DNA of 45,315 nt, taken from Candidatus Melainabacteria bacterium RIFCSPHIGHO2_02_FULL_34_12 (GTDB lineage: Bacteria > Cyanobacteriota > Vampirovibrionia > 2-02-FULL-35-15). The position numbers were made by a program, and so were the translations under genes. Shown piece after piece: positions 33,993 through 41,288 of this stretch; position 1 is the stretch's first letter; the number at the start of each line of letters is the position of its first letter. The notes under the pieces are model-generated. The model worked only from the letters and a program-made list of their open reading frames with translations. It had not been told where the DNA came from and searched no databases. The stretch is taken from NCBI GenBank assembly GCA_001784555.1, contig MFRM01000024.1, forward strand, positions 1 through 45,315, given 5' to 3'.

Positions 33993-35216
33993 ATGAAAAA
34001 ATATATAAGGCAATCTTTATTTAATGAATTACTGCAATCTATAAACACTAAGCAAAATCTTATCCAAGCAATTGTAGGTCCTAGGCAAGTTGGAAAAACT
34101 ACTCTTGTCCTTCAATTATTCAGAAGATGGAAAGGACCGAGATTATACGAATCTGCTGATGAGCTGAGTACACCAAACACGGAATGGATAAGTACACAGT
34201 GGAACAAAATTAGAGATAAGTCTGCAAATAAAAAATCTAAGTCTCTTATTATATTAGATGAAATACATAAAATACCTCGCTGGAGTGAAGCAGTTAAAAA
34301 ACTTTTTGATGAAGACCACAGAACAAATTTTAATATCCGCGTGATTCTTCTTGGTTCAGCTGCTTTGCTTATGCAAAGAGGTTTAACAGAAAGTTTAAGT
34401 GGGAGGTTTGAGCTTCATAGGCATAATCACTGGAGTTTTAAAGAATGTAATGAATGTTTTAAGATTTCTCTAGAAGAATACTTATACTTTGGCGGATATC
34501 CAGGAGCCTTATTAATGAGAAAAAACGAAGAAAGATGGGCTCGTTACATTCGTGACTCACTGATTGAAACTGTTCTATCAAAGGATCTTTTACTCCTTTC
34601 TCCTATTACAAAACCAGTTTTACTTAGACAAGCTTTTTCACTTGCTACAAGTTACCCTGCTCAAATACTTAGCTATCAAAAAATGCTTGGCACATTACAA
34701 GATGCTGGAAATACTACAACTATTGCTTCTTACTTACAGTTACTATCTAAGGCATTTCTTTTAGCTTTACTTGAGAGATGGAGCGGTACTAAAATTAAAC
34801 AAAAAGGTTCAACCCCAAAAATAATAGTCCTTGATAATGGAATTATATCTAGCATGTCTGGAAGTGATTTTAAATCTACTATTAAAGACAAGACCACATG
34901 GGGAAGATTTCTTGAGAACGCAGTCGGATCAAAATTATATTCTTTAGCTATGAATTCAGGCGGCGAACTCTTTTACTGGAAAGAAAGAGACTATGAAGTT
35001 GATTATATTCTCAAGCTGGGTAACAAAATATATGCCATAGAAGTAAAATCAGGTATTTCTAAAAAGCTTCCTGCAGCACTTAGTATTTTTAAAAAAAGAT
35101 ATGGGACTGCTAGTTTGATTACAATCTCAAACTCAAAGACACAAAAGTCTGAGCCAGTAAGTAATATAAACATTGAAGATTTTTTTAGGAATCCTAAATT
35201 AATCTTTAACAATTAG
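33993..35216 (+). CDS. AAA_14/DUF4143 ATPase with PD-(D/E)xK-like C terminus
   Basis: This 407-residue protein has Walker A GPRQVGKTTL (about residues 29-38), Walker B SLIILDEIHKIPRW, and the sensor-like RVILLGSAALLMQRG followed by LSGRFE. EEYLYFGGYPGAL in the middle and the C-terminal DUF4143 part with RDYEVDYILKLGNKIYAIEVKSG complete the family pattern; the D...ExK spacing is that of a PD-(D/E)xK nuclease fold. These ATPases are widespread in mobile or accessory loci, and their function is not settled. The gene is bracketed by repeat copies A and B, its stop codon lying inside copy B. Confidence 0.85.
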   Translation: MKKYIRQSLFNELLQSINTKQNLIQAIVGPRQVGKTTLVLQLFRRWKGPRLYESADELSTPNTEWISTQWNKIRDKSANKKSKSLIILDEIHKIPRWSEAVKKLFDEDHRTNFNIRVILLGSAALLMQRGLTESLSGRFELHRHNHWSFKECNECFKISLEEYLYFGGYPGALLMRKNEERWARYIRDSLIETVLSKDLLLLSPITKPVLLRQAFSLATSYPAQILSYQKMLGTLQDAGNTTTIASYLQLLSKAFLLALLERWSGTKIKQKGSTPKIIVLDNGIISSMSGSDFKSTIKDKTTWGRFLENAVGSKLYSLAMNSGGELFYWKERDYEVDYILKLGNKIYAIEVKSGISKKLPAALSIFKKRYGTASLITISNSKTQKSEPVSNINIEDFFRNPKLIFNN

Positions 35217-35277
35217 AACTAAAATTATAGAGTATAAGGGGCATTTGCACATACCTGAGCTGGCTCTTGTTGCATAG
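35212..35277 (+). repeat. EHKGYLHIPELA element, copy B
   Basis: Translates as IRTKIIEYKGHLHIPELA, then LVA and a stop. It differs from copy C at about 11 of 66 bases, mostly third codon positions and conservative changes. It overlaps the ATPase stop codon. Confidence 0.85.
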
Positions 35278-35406
35278 ACTGCTTATAAGGAATTAAGTTT
35301 TACAATGAATAATTTTAACGCCTATTAACGTTTTCAAGGAATACCCCTATAATCTTAACTTTAAACTTTAAAAAGCCTTAACTACTCTAAAGTAATTTGA
35401 TTAAAT

Positions 35407-37290
35407 ATGAGTGACGGAATACCAAATATTGGTCACAATCGTTTGCCTTTAAGCTTCAGCAATCTGGATATAATTGGAGCTACTGGTGAACGTAATTTAC
35501 TAGCTACTGCTGGGCAAAATAGTGACGAATTCTCATCCCCTGAAATAAAGTATTATGAAAATTACTCTAACGAGGTTCTTAAACCAAACACAGTTCAAAG
35601 AAAACAAAAGGTTTCATTCCCATACACAGAGAAAACTTCTACAATTGATATAGAAAACTTTATTAAAGAGAACTCTTCTAAAGCATATGAGCTCCTTATT
35701 AAATTAAAAGAAAAAACTCCTAAAGAAAAATACAGCAAGTACATAGCATTTATTAAAAGAACAATGAATGAATTTAAAGGACATTCATTTTATTTTATTG
35801 ATCAGTCCATGCTAAGTGATGATATTTTATATGGCTTAACTGTTGAGTTGTATAGAGAAGATGGCTTTTACTCTAAAGGTAATACTGATGAAAAACTAAA
35901 TAATTTTCTTAAGTTCTTAAACTTACAAAAAAATGAGGGGATCTTGTTTTCTTTTTCTGGGAGTAGTGAACTTGTCCAAACAGACAAGGGGTTAAATGTC
36001 ACTATAAATATGTTTAGAGATTTAAAGGGTGCAAATATTGATATTCAAGATGAACATTTTGATGTTTTATTTAATATTGTTGGTCCGATTAAAAAAATGA
36101 TCCTGAATAATAATCCAAATTTGAGTGAAGACAATCCAGAAATGCTTCAAAAAAGCATTGTTACTTTAGTTAATTATCTACAAACAAAAATTGCACCAGA
36201 GATTATTCATCTAGAGAGAATCAAGCCTGGCTCTAGTAGAGATTTAGGAAAGATTGTTACAAATTTTTTGTCAAATGAGGATTCATTTTATTCAATTACA
36301 GATTATCTAAAGACTATAAACAGATATATAGATGGGCTTGTAATTCAAGGTGAAACAGATATTGAAGATGTTTTATTTAATTTGGCAAGTCATAGTGGTG
36401 ACATAAAGTTAACAGATGAAAATGTGGATAAATTGCTTAGGTTACATTTTTATAGTGGTTTTTCAAAACCATTTAGACTTGTTCACACAGAGGAAGAAAA
36501 TAAACAAGAAACTTTTAATAAGGTATTAGATCGTATTCTGAGTTCTTTTGAAGATTCGAATGTCGGACAAAGGAATAAAGTAGCCGTGGTAATTTTGCCT
36601 GCTGTAATTGATGATACAGCTGATAAATACAAGTTTGATATATTTGCAGTTAGAGCTGGAATAATTTTTAAAAAGCTTTATGATGAAGGATATAAAATAT
36701 TACCATTTGAGATTGACAAGGATAGTCAAATAATAGACTCTTTAATTCGAGCCCAATCTGCTACAAATCAAAAGCCTAATCTTCTAATTGTCAGTGGTCA
36801 TGGTTCTGTTAATTCAAGTAAAAGTGAAGATGCTATGGCTACTGTATTAGGTAAAACCAGGAGACAGAACTCTTTTCAAGGGATAAATCCTGCAATTATA
36901 GATGAAATTAAAAGCAGGAATCCAGATTTAGCAGGAAGATTAGACAAAAGAAAGCCACTTCCTCTATGGAAAGCACAAAGTGTTGGAAATGGTGAGGTTA
37001 CATTTGATGAAGCAAGTCTTGATAGAAATGACACCGATATAATGCAAAACATAGGGCTTCTAATGGCAATAGATGGAAAGGTAGTATTTAATTCCTGTGC
37101 AGTAGGAAAGCAAGTTGGAGGAAAACCTCCATTAGCAGAAGTATTATCTAGTGAATCTGGACTTCAATCATTTGCTAGTAACAGAGTTATCCAAGATACA
37201 ATTCTTATTTTCCAAAATGGAGTGTTAATAGATGTTAAATATGAAGATAGGAAACTTGAAGTTCCAACCAAATCGTTTGGTGCTAAATAA
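35407..37290 (+). CDS. Cytoplasmic caspase-like (clan CD) protein candidate
   Basis: This 627-residue protein has no signal peptide. The N-terminal 370 residues are helical, Lys/Glu/Asn-rich and unrecognised. The C-terminal part has a Rossmann-like start (KVAVVILPAVIDDTADKYKFD), then PNLLIVSGHGSV with His465 in a GHG motif, and KVVFNSCAVGK with Cys564 at a strand end, the His/Cys dyad order of clan CD peptidases and CHAT proteins. Nearly 100 residues separate the two, more than in caspases, because of an insertion with NRNDTDIM-type acidic segments. It lies alone between repeat copies B and C. A role as an effector in a defence or conflict module is a guess. Confidence 0.5.
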   Translation: MSDGIPNIGHNRLPLSFSNLDIIGATGERNLLATAGQNSDEFSSPEIKYYENYSNEVLKPNTVQRKQKVSFPYTEKTSTIDIENFIKENSSKAYELLIKLKEKTPKEKYSKYIAFIKRTMNEFKGHSFYFIDQSMLSDDILYGLTVELYREDGFYSKGNTDEKLNNFLKFLNLQKNEGILFSFSGSSELVQTDKGLNVTINMFRDLKGANIDIQDEHFDVLFNIVGPIKKMILNNNPNLSEDNPEMLQKSIVTLVNYLQTKIAPEIIHLERIKPGSSRDLGKIVTNFLSNEDSFYSITDYLKTINRYIDGLVIQGETDIEDVLFNLASHSGDIKLTDENVDKLLRLHFYSGFSKPFRLVHTEEENKQETFNKVLDRILSSFEDSNVGQRNKVAVVILPAVIDDTADKYKFDIFAVRAGIIFKKLYDEGYKILPFEIDKDSQIIDSLIRAQSATNQKPNLLIVSGHGSVNSSKSEDAMATVLGKTRRQNSFQGINPAIIDEIKSRNPDLAGRLDKRKPLPLWKAQSVGNGEVTFDEASLDRNDTDIMQNIGLLMAIDGKVVFNSCAVGKQVGGKPPLAEVLSSESGLQSFASNRVIQDTILIFQNGVLIDVKYEDRKLEVPTKSFGAK

Positions 37291-37379
37291 GTATAAAAGG
37301 GACAGATGTAGATCCTCCCATCTTTGGTGCAGATCCAGAAAAACTTGATTCCGAGTGGCGACATCATGAAAAACGTTAG
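37290..37379 (+). pseudogene. Orphan C-terminal gene fragment joined to copy C
   Basis: The frame reads GTDVDPPIFGADPEKL then DSEWRHHEKR and a stop whose last bases lie within copy C. It has no start codon and looks like the tail of a lost gene. Copy D is preceded by the matching end CAT AAA CGT TAG (HKR-stop), so this tail was probably part of the ancestral repeat unit. Confidence 0.4.
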
Positions 37380-37440
37380 AACTAAAATTATAGAACATAA
37401 GGGGTATTTGCATATACCGGAGTTGGCTACTGCTTCATAG
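37366..37440 (+). repeat. EHKGYLHIPELA element, copy C
   Basis: ATG at 37366 opens a 24-codon frame, MKNVRTKIIEHKGYLHIPEL then ATAS and a stop. It lies between the caspase-like gene and the 3' end of the DUF2442 gene, which stops one base later on the opposite strand. Confidence 0.85.
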
Positions 37441-37441
37441 T

Positions 37442-37702
37442 CTACTTATAAAACATGGGGTATTTTTCTGGTTTCTCAAGAGCCTCTAACTCTAAGTCTA
37501 TATCTAAAGATGGCCAGTTTATGTGGTGTTCATGATTTAGTTGCACATTTTGAATTTCAGAAACTTTTGCTTCTTTAAACCAAGGAAACTGTTTAAAAGT
37601 TAAAAAGTATTCTTTATCTTTAACAAAAAGCCAAAAGCCATGTCTTGAAATATTTTGTACTTCAACTTTTAAAGTGTTTTTTCCATTCTTTTTTGATTTC
37701 AT
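37442..37702 (-). CDS. DUF2442 protein
   Basis: The 86-residue product has the DUF2442 pattern: ISRHGFWLFVKDKEYFLTFKQFPWFKEAKVSEIQNVQL, then INWPSLDIDLELEALEKPEKYP. It pairs with the overlapping DUF4160 gene (41-bp overlap), a combination often found in accessory islands and behaving like a toxin-antitoxin-style two-gene unit, although activity is unproven. The pair is bracketed by repeat copies C and D. Confidence 0.85.
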   Translation of the reverse strand: MKSKKNGKNTLKVEVQNISRHGFWLFVKDKEYFLTFKQFPWFKEAKVSEIQNVQLNHEHHINWPSLDIDLELEALEKPEKYPMFYK

Positions 37703-37901
37703 TCTTATTCTCCTCTACAACTTTCTGTAATTCTTTTAATTGCTTTTTTGAAAGTCCATAATAGCAATCTAAAGATACTATAGGTTCAATCCAAAATTTT
37801 GCCTCTCCGTCTGGACTTGTAACATGAATATGAATCCGGCGTTCCTCTCTTGAAAAAAAGAAAAAACGATATTTTTTGTACCTCAATACTGTCGGACTCA
37901 T
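37662..37901 (-). CDS. DUF4160 protein
   Basis: The 79-residue product matches DUF4160: MSPTVLRYKKYRFFFFSREE, then IHIHVTSPDGEAKFWIEP and a Lys/Glu-rich terminal helix. It is translated just before DUF2442 with a 41-bp overlap. Its partner, orientation and size fit the common DUF4160-DUF2442 accessory pair. Confidence 0.88.
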   Translation of the reverse strand: MSPTVLRYKKYRFFFFSREERRIHIHVTSPDGEAKFWIEPIVSLDCYYGLSKKQLKELQKVVEENKNEIKKEWKKHFKS

Positions 37902-37950
37902 CCTATTTATTATATTCTACCCAATCAAGGTTAATATTGTTTTAATCTGC

Positions 37951-38023
37951 CATAAACGTTAGAACTAAAATTATAGAGCATAAGGGATATTTGTATATTC
38001 CTGAATTGAAGGTGGCTGCTTAA
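37951..38023 (+). repeat. EHKGYLHIPELA element, copy D
   Basis: Translates as INVRTKIIEHKGYLYIPEL then KVAA and a stop. The first 37 bp (from AACGTTAGAAC) are almost identical to copy C. It has no start codon in frame. Confidence 0.85.
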
Positions 38024-38036
38024 ATTGACCTATCCT

Positions 38037-38369
38037 CTATGGTATAACATCTGCATAGTCCATATTTGGATAATTTTCAGCAAACCACTGTTGGAGTTGA
38101 GTTTTTTTATCGTCATCTCCTAATTGTAGTGCACGAACTAGTTCTGTTATTTTTGCTTGGTATTGTGAATCTGGATCATAAACATCAAGGTGCCTCAATG
38201 CTACAAGATTACCTGCGTAAAATTCTCTAAGCCTTATGAACTCTTGGGCTATTTGTGCAGGAGGCTGGAATCTGAATTTAGGAGATTCTAATAACTGGAA
38301 ATGTTCTGGCAAAAACCCTATCCTTGAGAGTTGTAATCTTGGACCAGTTGATTGAATTTCACTTGCCAT
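38037..38369 (-). CDS. Hypothetical protein (110 aa)
   Basis: ATG at 38369 gives 110 residues: a Leu/Pro/Phe/Gln-rich N-terminal part and a helical C terminus (AKITELVRALQLGDDDKKTQLQQWFAENYPNMDY). The frame extends 30 bp upstream, but with no better start. No family is recognised. It lies between repeat copy D and a possible degenerate copy near 38481, so it may be another cassette of the block. Confidence 0.5.
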   Translation of the reverse strand: MASEIQSTGPRLQLSRIGFLPEHFQLLESPKFRFQPPAQIAQEFIRLREFYAGNLVALRHLDVYDPDSQYQAKITELVRALQLGDDDKKTQLQQWFAENYPNMDYADVIP

Positions 38370-38535
38370 AAAATATTTTATCAAGCTTAGCAAATACAAA
38401 AAAAAGAATACATTAATTTTCTCTAATCTAAAAATTAATTATTTATAAAAATCGATTTTTAATTAAACGACCTTAACTTAGTTAGAACTCTAATTTCTAG
38501 AATTGATGCTAGTTACAAGCTTTGATTTTGAAACT

Positions 38536-38609
38536 CGGGCCTTACAGGATTTGAACCCGTAACCTACTGGTTCGAAGCCAGGCGCTCTATCCAATTGAGC
38601 TAAAGGCCC
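38536..38609 (-). tRNA. tRNA-Arg (anticodon TCG)
   Basis: Read on the minus strand, a full cloverleaf forms: acceptor GGGCCTT/AAGGCCC, D arm GCTC-GAGC, anticodon stem CCTGG with loop CTTCGAA, T arm ACGGG-TTCAAAT-CCTGT, discriminator G. Loop positions 34-36 are TCG, reading CGA arginine codons. The CCA end is not encoded. The outermost anticodon-stem pair is a C/T mismatch. tRNA genes often border mobile segments, and this one sits at the right edge of the accessory block. Confidence 0.93.
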
Positions 38610-38636
38610 ATAATGCAGTTCTATTATAACCGGTAG

Positions 38637-39422
38637 TTATTTATAGATCTTAAATGCAATTACTCCGTCAACAATTGCACAGCCAGATCCTTCCCTGAGC
38701 TTTATGCCATCTAACTTTAAATATCCTTTGGCTGAACGTTCAGAATAATTTTTCCATTCAGAGATAGCACCTGATTTTAAAAGCACTAATCTGCAATTTT
38801 CATCTTTTGGATTAACTCCACTTCTTATAGCAGGATCATGAATTACTATTAAGTCATCTTTCACAGCAACAACAGTTACATAATGTCCGCCTGTTCTTTT
38901 ATAAACGTTTTTCAAAGGGTCATATTTATACCAGCCAAGATGAAAAATAATATTGTGATTTGATTTTATTTGATCTTTCATCCATTGCACTGTAGGTATT
39001 TCTCCTGAAGAATAATTACCACCATCATGCCAGCCATTCCATTTTATGGATATTTTGTAGCCATGCTCAATTACATATTTCTCAAGTCCTTTTATTAGTT
39101 CAAAAGGCTCAGTTCCTTTATTAAATTTTGTATCCATATAGTCTTCTGAGCTAAGCAGTTTTATTAATTTAAATTGAGAAGCTTGAGTCTTATCATCAGC
39201 AGGAAATAGTTTAGGAAAACCATGTCTGTTTAAATAAATTAAAATGTTTGAAACTGAAGTAGGTCCGCAAAAAGCTTTTCCGTTTCCAGGGAATTCTCCA
39301 AATCTTTTATCTCCCTGGCAAAAGTCAGGGAGATTCTCTTTTTGTTTACCTATGGTTACTAAAAAAATACAAAGAATAATAAGAAAAACAAATAAAAATA
39401 TCTTATTAAATGAGATTTTCAT
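38637..39422 (-). CDS. Exported C39-like cysteine peptidase
   Basis: This 261-residue protein has an N-terminal signal or anchor (FLFVFLIILCIFLVTIG). The papain-like C39 pattern follows: nucleophile Cys in KAFCGPTSVSNILIYL, histidine in TGGHYVTVVAVKDD, and aspartate in IVIHDPAI. Such proteins cut glycine-rich or pro-peptide substrates outside the membrane, or act as inactive relatives. The triad is intact here. It is a single gene next to the tRNA. Confidence 0.72.
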   Translation of the reverse strand: MKISFNKIFLFVFLIILCIFLVTIGKQKENLPDFCQGDKRFGEFPGNGKAFCGPTSVSNILIYLNRHGFPKLFPADDKTQASQFKLIKLLSSEDYMDTKFNKGTEPFELIKGLEKYVIEHGYKISIKWNGWHDGGNYSSGEIPTVQWMKDQIKSNHNIIFHLGWYKYDPLKNVYKRTGGHYVTVVAVKDDLIVIHDPAIRSGVNPKDENCRLVLLKSGAISEWKNYSERSAKGYLKLDGIKLREGSGCAIVDGVIAFKIYK

Positions 39423-39448
39423 ATATTTAGCTTCAATTAAAACATGAT

Positions 39449-39637
39449 TTAAAATTGTACTTTTATTATTGTGGGGTTTCCATCTGCATCTGCAATAACT
39501 TCATAAGGAGGAGTGTCTTTCGATTTTTTCTCTTGATCAAGTTTTTCATTTGCTGCAAGAATCATTCTTACTCGCAATAAAGCTCTTCTTCTTTCAAAGA
39601 GGTTTGCTCCATGCATATTTAATCTGCTTCTTAACAT
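39449..39637 (-). CDS. Small protein related to the 40377-41027 gene product
   Basis: The 62-residue product begins MLRSRLNMHGANLFERRRAL and ends with DADGNPTIIKVQF. The larger neighbour at 40377-41027 contains RLNMRGVYDVLFSRFKKL and, 35 residues on, DEDSNPDSISIRCSF. The shared RLNMxG and DxDxNPxxIxIxxxF blocks in the same order suggest homology, this one being a short or truncated paralogue. The function is unknown. Confidence 0.5.
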   Translation of the reverse strand: MLRSRLNMHGANLFERRRALLRVRMILAANEKLDQEKKSKDTPPYEVIADADGNPTIIKVQF

Positions 39638-39790
39638 TTTTATTTTCGTACTACGGAATTAATTCTATCAATTTATCAAAAAACCATAATTGGGTAAATA
39701 GTCTTTCGTTTAAATTTCAAAGAAATTATTAATGATTTAAAAGTAACCTCTTGAAAGAGATAGAATCCTATTAATTATTTTAGAGGCTGC

Positions 39791-40369
39791 ATGAAAAAAT
39801 TATTTTGCTTTTATATTTCTATTTTTATATCTTTAGTATTTCCACTTAGTGTTAATGCCAGATGTTCAATAGAAGCTTTAAAAAATGTATGTAATATCTG
39901 TGCTGAAAGAGCTGAAAGTAAGCTAACTACTGACTCAACATGTCCAGTATGTCCTGAAATAAACTGTCCTTCACCATCTCTTGCATGCATAAAACTAGAT
40001 AGCTTTCAGCCATTTTTAAAATCAAGTTATACTATCACATCAAATGATCAAAACTTAAACTTTTTGTTTAAGTTAAACATTGTAAAAAATGATAATAACA
40101 AAAATTTATTTTTATATGACGTTAGATACAGAAATTTCAGAACCATTACTCAAAATAACTTCGGCTATCTTTTATACGATATAGTTAATTTCAATTTACC
40201 TATTGAATATGATGATTATTTATATTCCTATAACTGCACTGGAGCAATAGACAATACTTCTGTAATAAAAGGTACTTGCTCCACCATTGCAAATGATAAT
40301 GCAGAGACAGGGATACAAACCTACAGCTGGCAATTTACAGCAATCCCGTCAGATACTCCTTTGCAATAG
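39791..40369 (+). CDS. Exported protein with Cys-rich N terminus, function unknown
   Basis: The 192-residue precursor has a clear signal peptide (FCFYISIFISLVFPLSVNA). The mature N terminus carries eight cysteines within about 45 residues (for example CNICAERAE and CPVCPEINCP), then a beta-rich domain with Asn and Tyr. No family is recognised. It is convergent with the unknown gene at 40377 with a 7-bp gap. Confidence 0.65.
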   Translation: MKKLFCFYISIFISLVFPLSVNARCSIEALKNVCNICAERAESKLTTDSTCPVCPEINCPSPSLACIKLDSFQPFLKSSYTITSNDQNLNFLFKLNIVKNDNNKNLFLYDVRYRNFRTITQNNFGYLLYDIVNFNLPIEYDDYLYSYNCTGAIDNTSVIKGTCSTIANDNAETGIQTYSWQFTAIPSDTPLQ

Positions 40370-40376
40370 TTGAAAA

Positions 40377-41027
40377 TTAATTTCGGTTTGAAATAGATTC
40401 TGCAATTTTTTCCTGCAGTCTCAGACAAGTATCATTCAATGTAGCAATTGTTAAATATGTATGGGAACCAAGTAATTGAGTGAGCTTTTCAACCGTTGGA
40501 CTCATAGAATCATGGGACGGCTCAGATATTTGAGCAGATTCAGTCTGGTGTGCTGCATTTGTTATTTTAAGCATAAAAGAATCTGCATGACAAAACGAAT
40601 GGAATTGATCAATTAAAGGATCATGCTCAGAAAAATCTATATTCTTTAAAGCAATTTCACCATTTACATATTCAATGTCAGCATTAATTTTATATTCAGT
40701 TAATTCCGAATCATAGGCATCATCTTCAAAAAAAGAACATCTAATTGAAATTGAATCCGGATTGCTGTCTTCATCAAAAGTTACATCAGTATGAATTTTT
40801 TCAGGTTTATTAGGTGATGTATCAAGTGATAATTTCTTAAAGCGAGAAAACAATACATCATAAACACCTCTCATATTTAAACGAGTTGCAATAGTTCTTT
40901 CAGCTCCGATTTTTTCATCTCTTTCATCAGCAATAAGACATGTCCGCTTAAAGCAAAAAGTAAGCTCAGGATTAAGCACTAAGTTAATATATACCGGTAA
41001 TACTTTTCCAGAACAATGTATTCTCAT
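40377..41027 (-). CDS. Hypothetical protein (216 aa) with acidic beta-rich middle
   Basis: The product has no signal peptide. The N-terminal part (about 1-60) is mixed, the middle (about 75-150) is rich in Asp, Glu and alternating hydrophobics, consistent with beta strands, and the C terminus is helical (VEKLTQLLGSHTYLTIATLN). Part of residues 48-98 resembles the 62-residue protein at 39449. I recognise no family. It is transcribed away from the tandem AAA+ regulator gene, sharing the 261-bp intergenic region with it. Confidence 0.55.
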   Translation of the reverse strand: MRIHCSGKVLPVYINLVLNPELTFCFKRTCLIADERDEKIGAERTIATRLNMRGVYDVLFSRFKKLSLDTSPNKPEKIHTDVTFDEDSNPDSISIRCSFFEDDAYDSELTEYKINADIEYVNGEIALKNIDFSEHDPLIDQFHSFCHADSFMLKITNAAHQTESAQISEPSHDSMSPTVEKLTQLLGSHTYLTIATLNDTCLRLQEKIAESISNRN

Positions 41028-41228
41028 TTTTTTTAATTAGTCTAACTATACAAAGTAAAAAAATACTTTTTAGCAGTCAGTTATGATAATTAGGGAATAT
41101 TATAAATGAAGAAATGTTATTTTTCTCTTACAATTAAACAATCATGAAAGTTTTAAGGATTCTACTAGGAAATTCTACGTTTACATAATAGATCTAGCTC
41201 TTATATCATTAAAAACACACTACTGAGC

Positions 41229-41237
41229 TGTTATAAT
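41229..41237 (+). promoter_or_regulatory. Extended -10 promoter of the tandem AAA+ regulator gene
   Basis: TGTTATAAT, a full extended -10 element, lies 52 bp before the ATG at 41289. The -35 match is poor (TTAAAA at 17 bp), as expected for extended -10 promoters. The rest of the 41028-41288 gap shows nothing else I can name. Confidence 0.5.
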
Positions 41238-41288
41238 ACTCTCAATCTGTAAACAACTAAACCCATATACAAGCCAAGCAGGTCATTA

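Noticed and set aside
33850-38023. A classical integron (attC sites with integrase)
   Set aside because: The repeats do not show the paired GTTRRRY/RYYYAAC core sites or a consistent long inverted structure, and no integrase gene is present. Only the cassette-like layout is kept as a finding.
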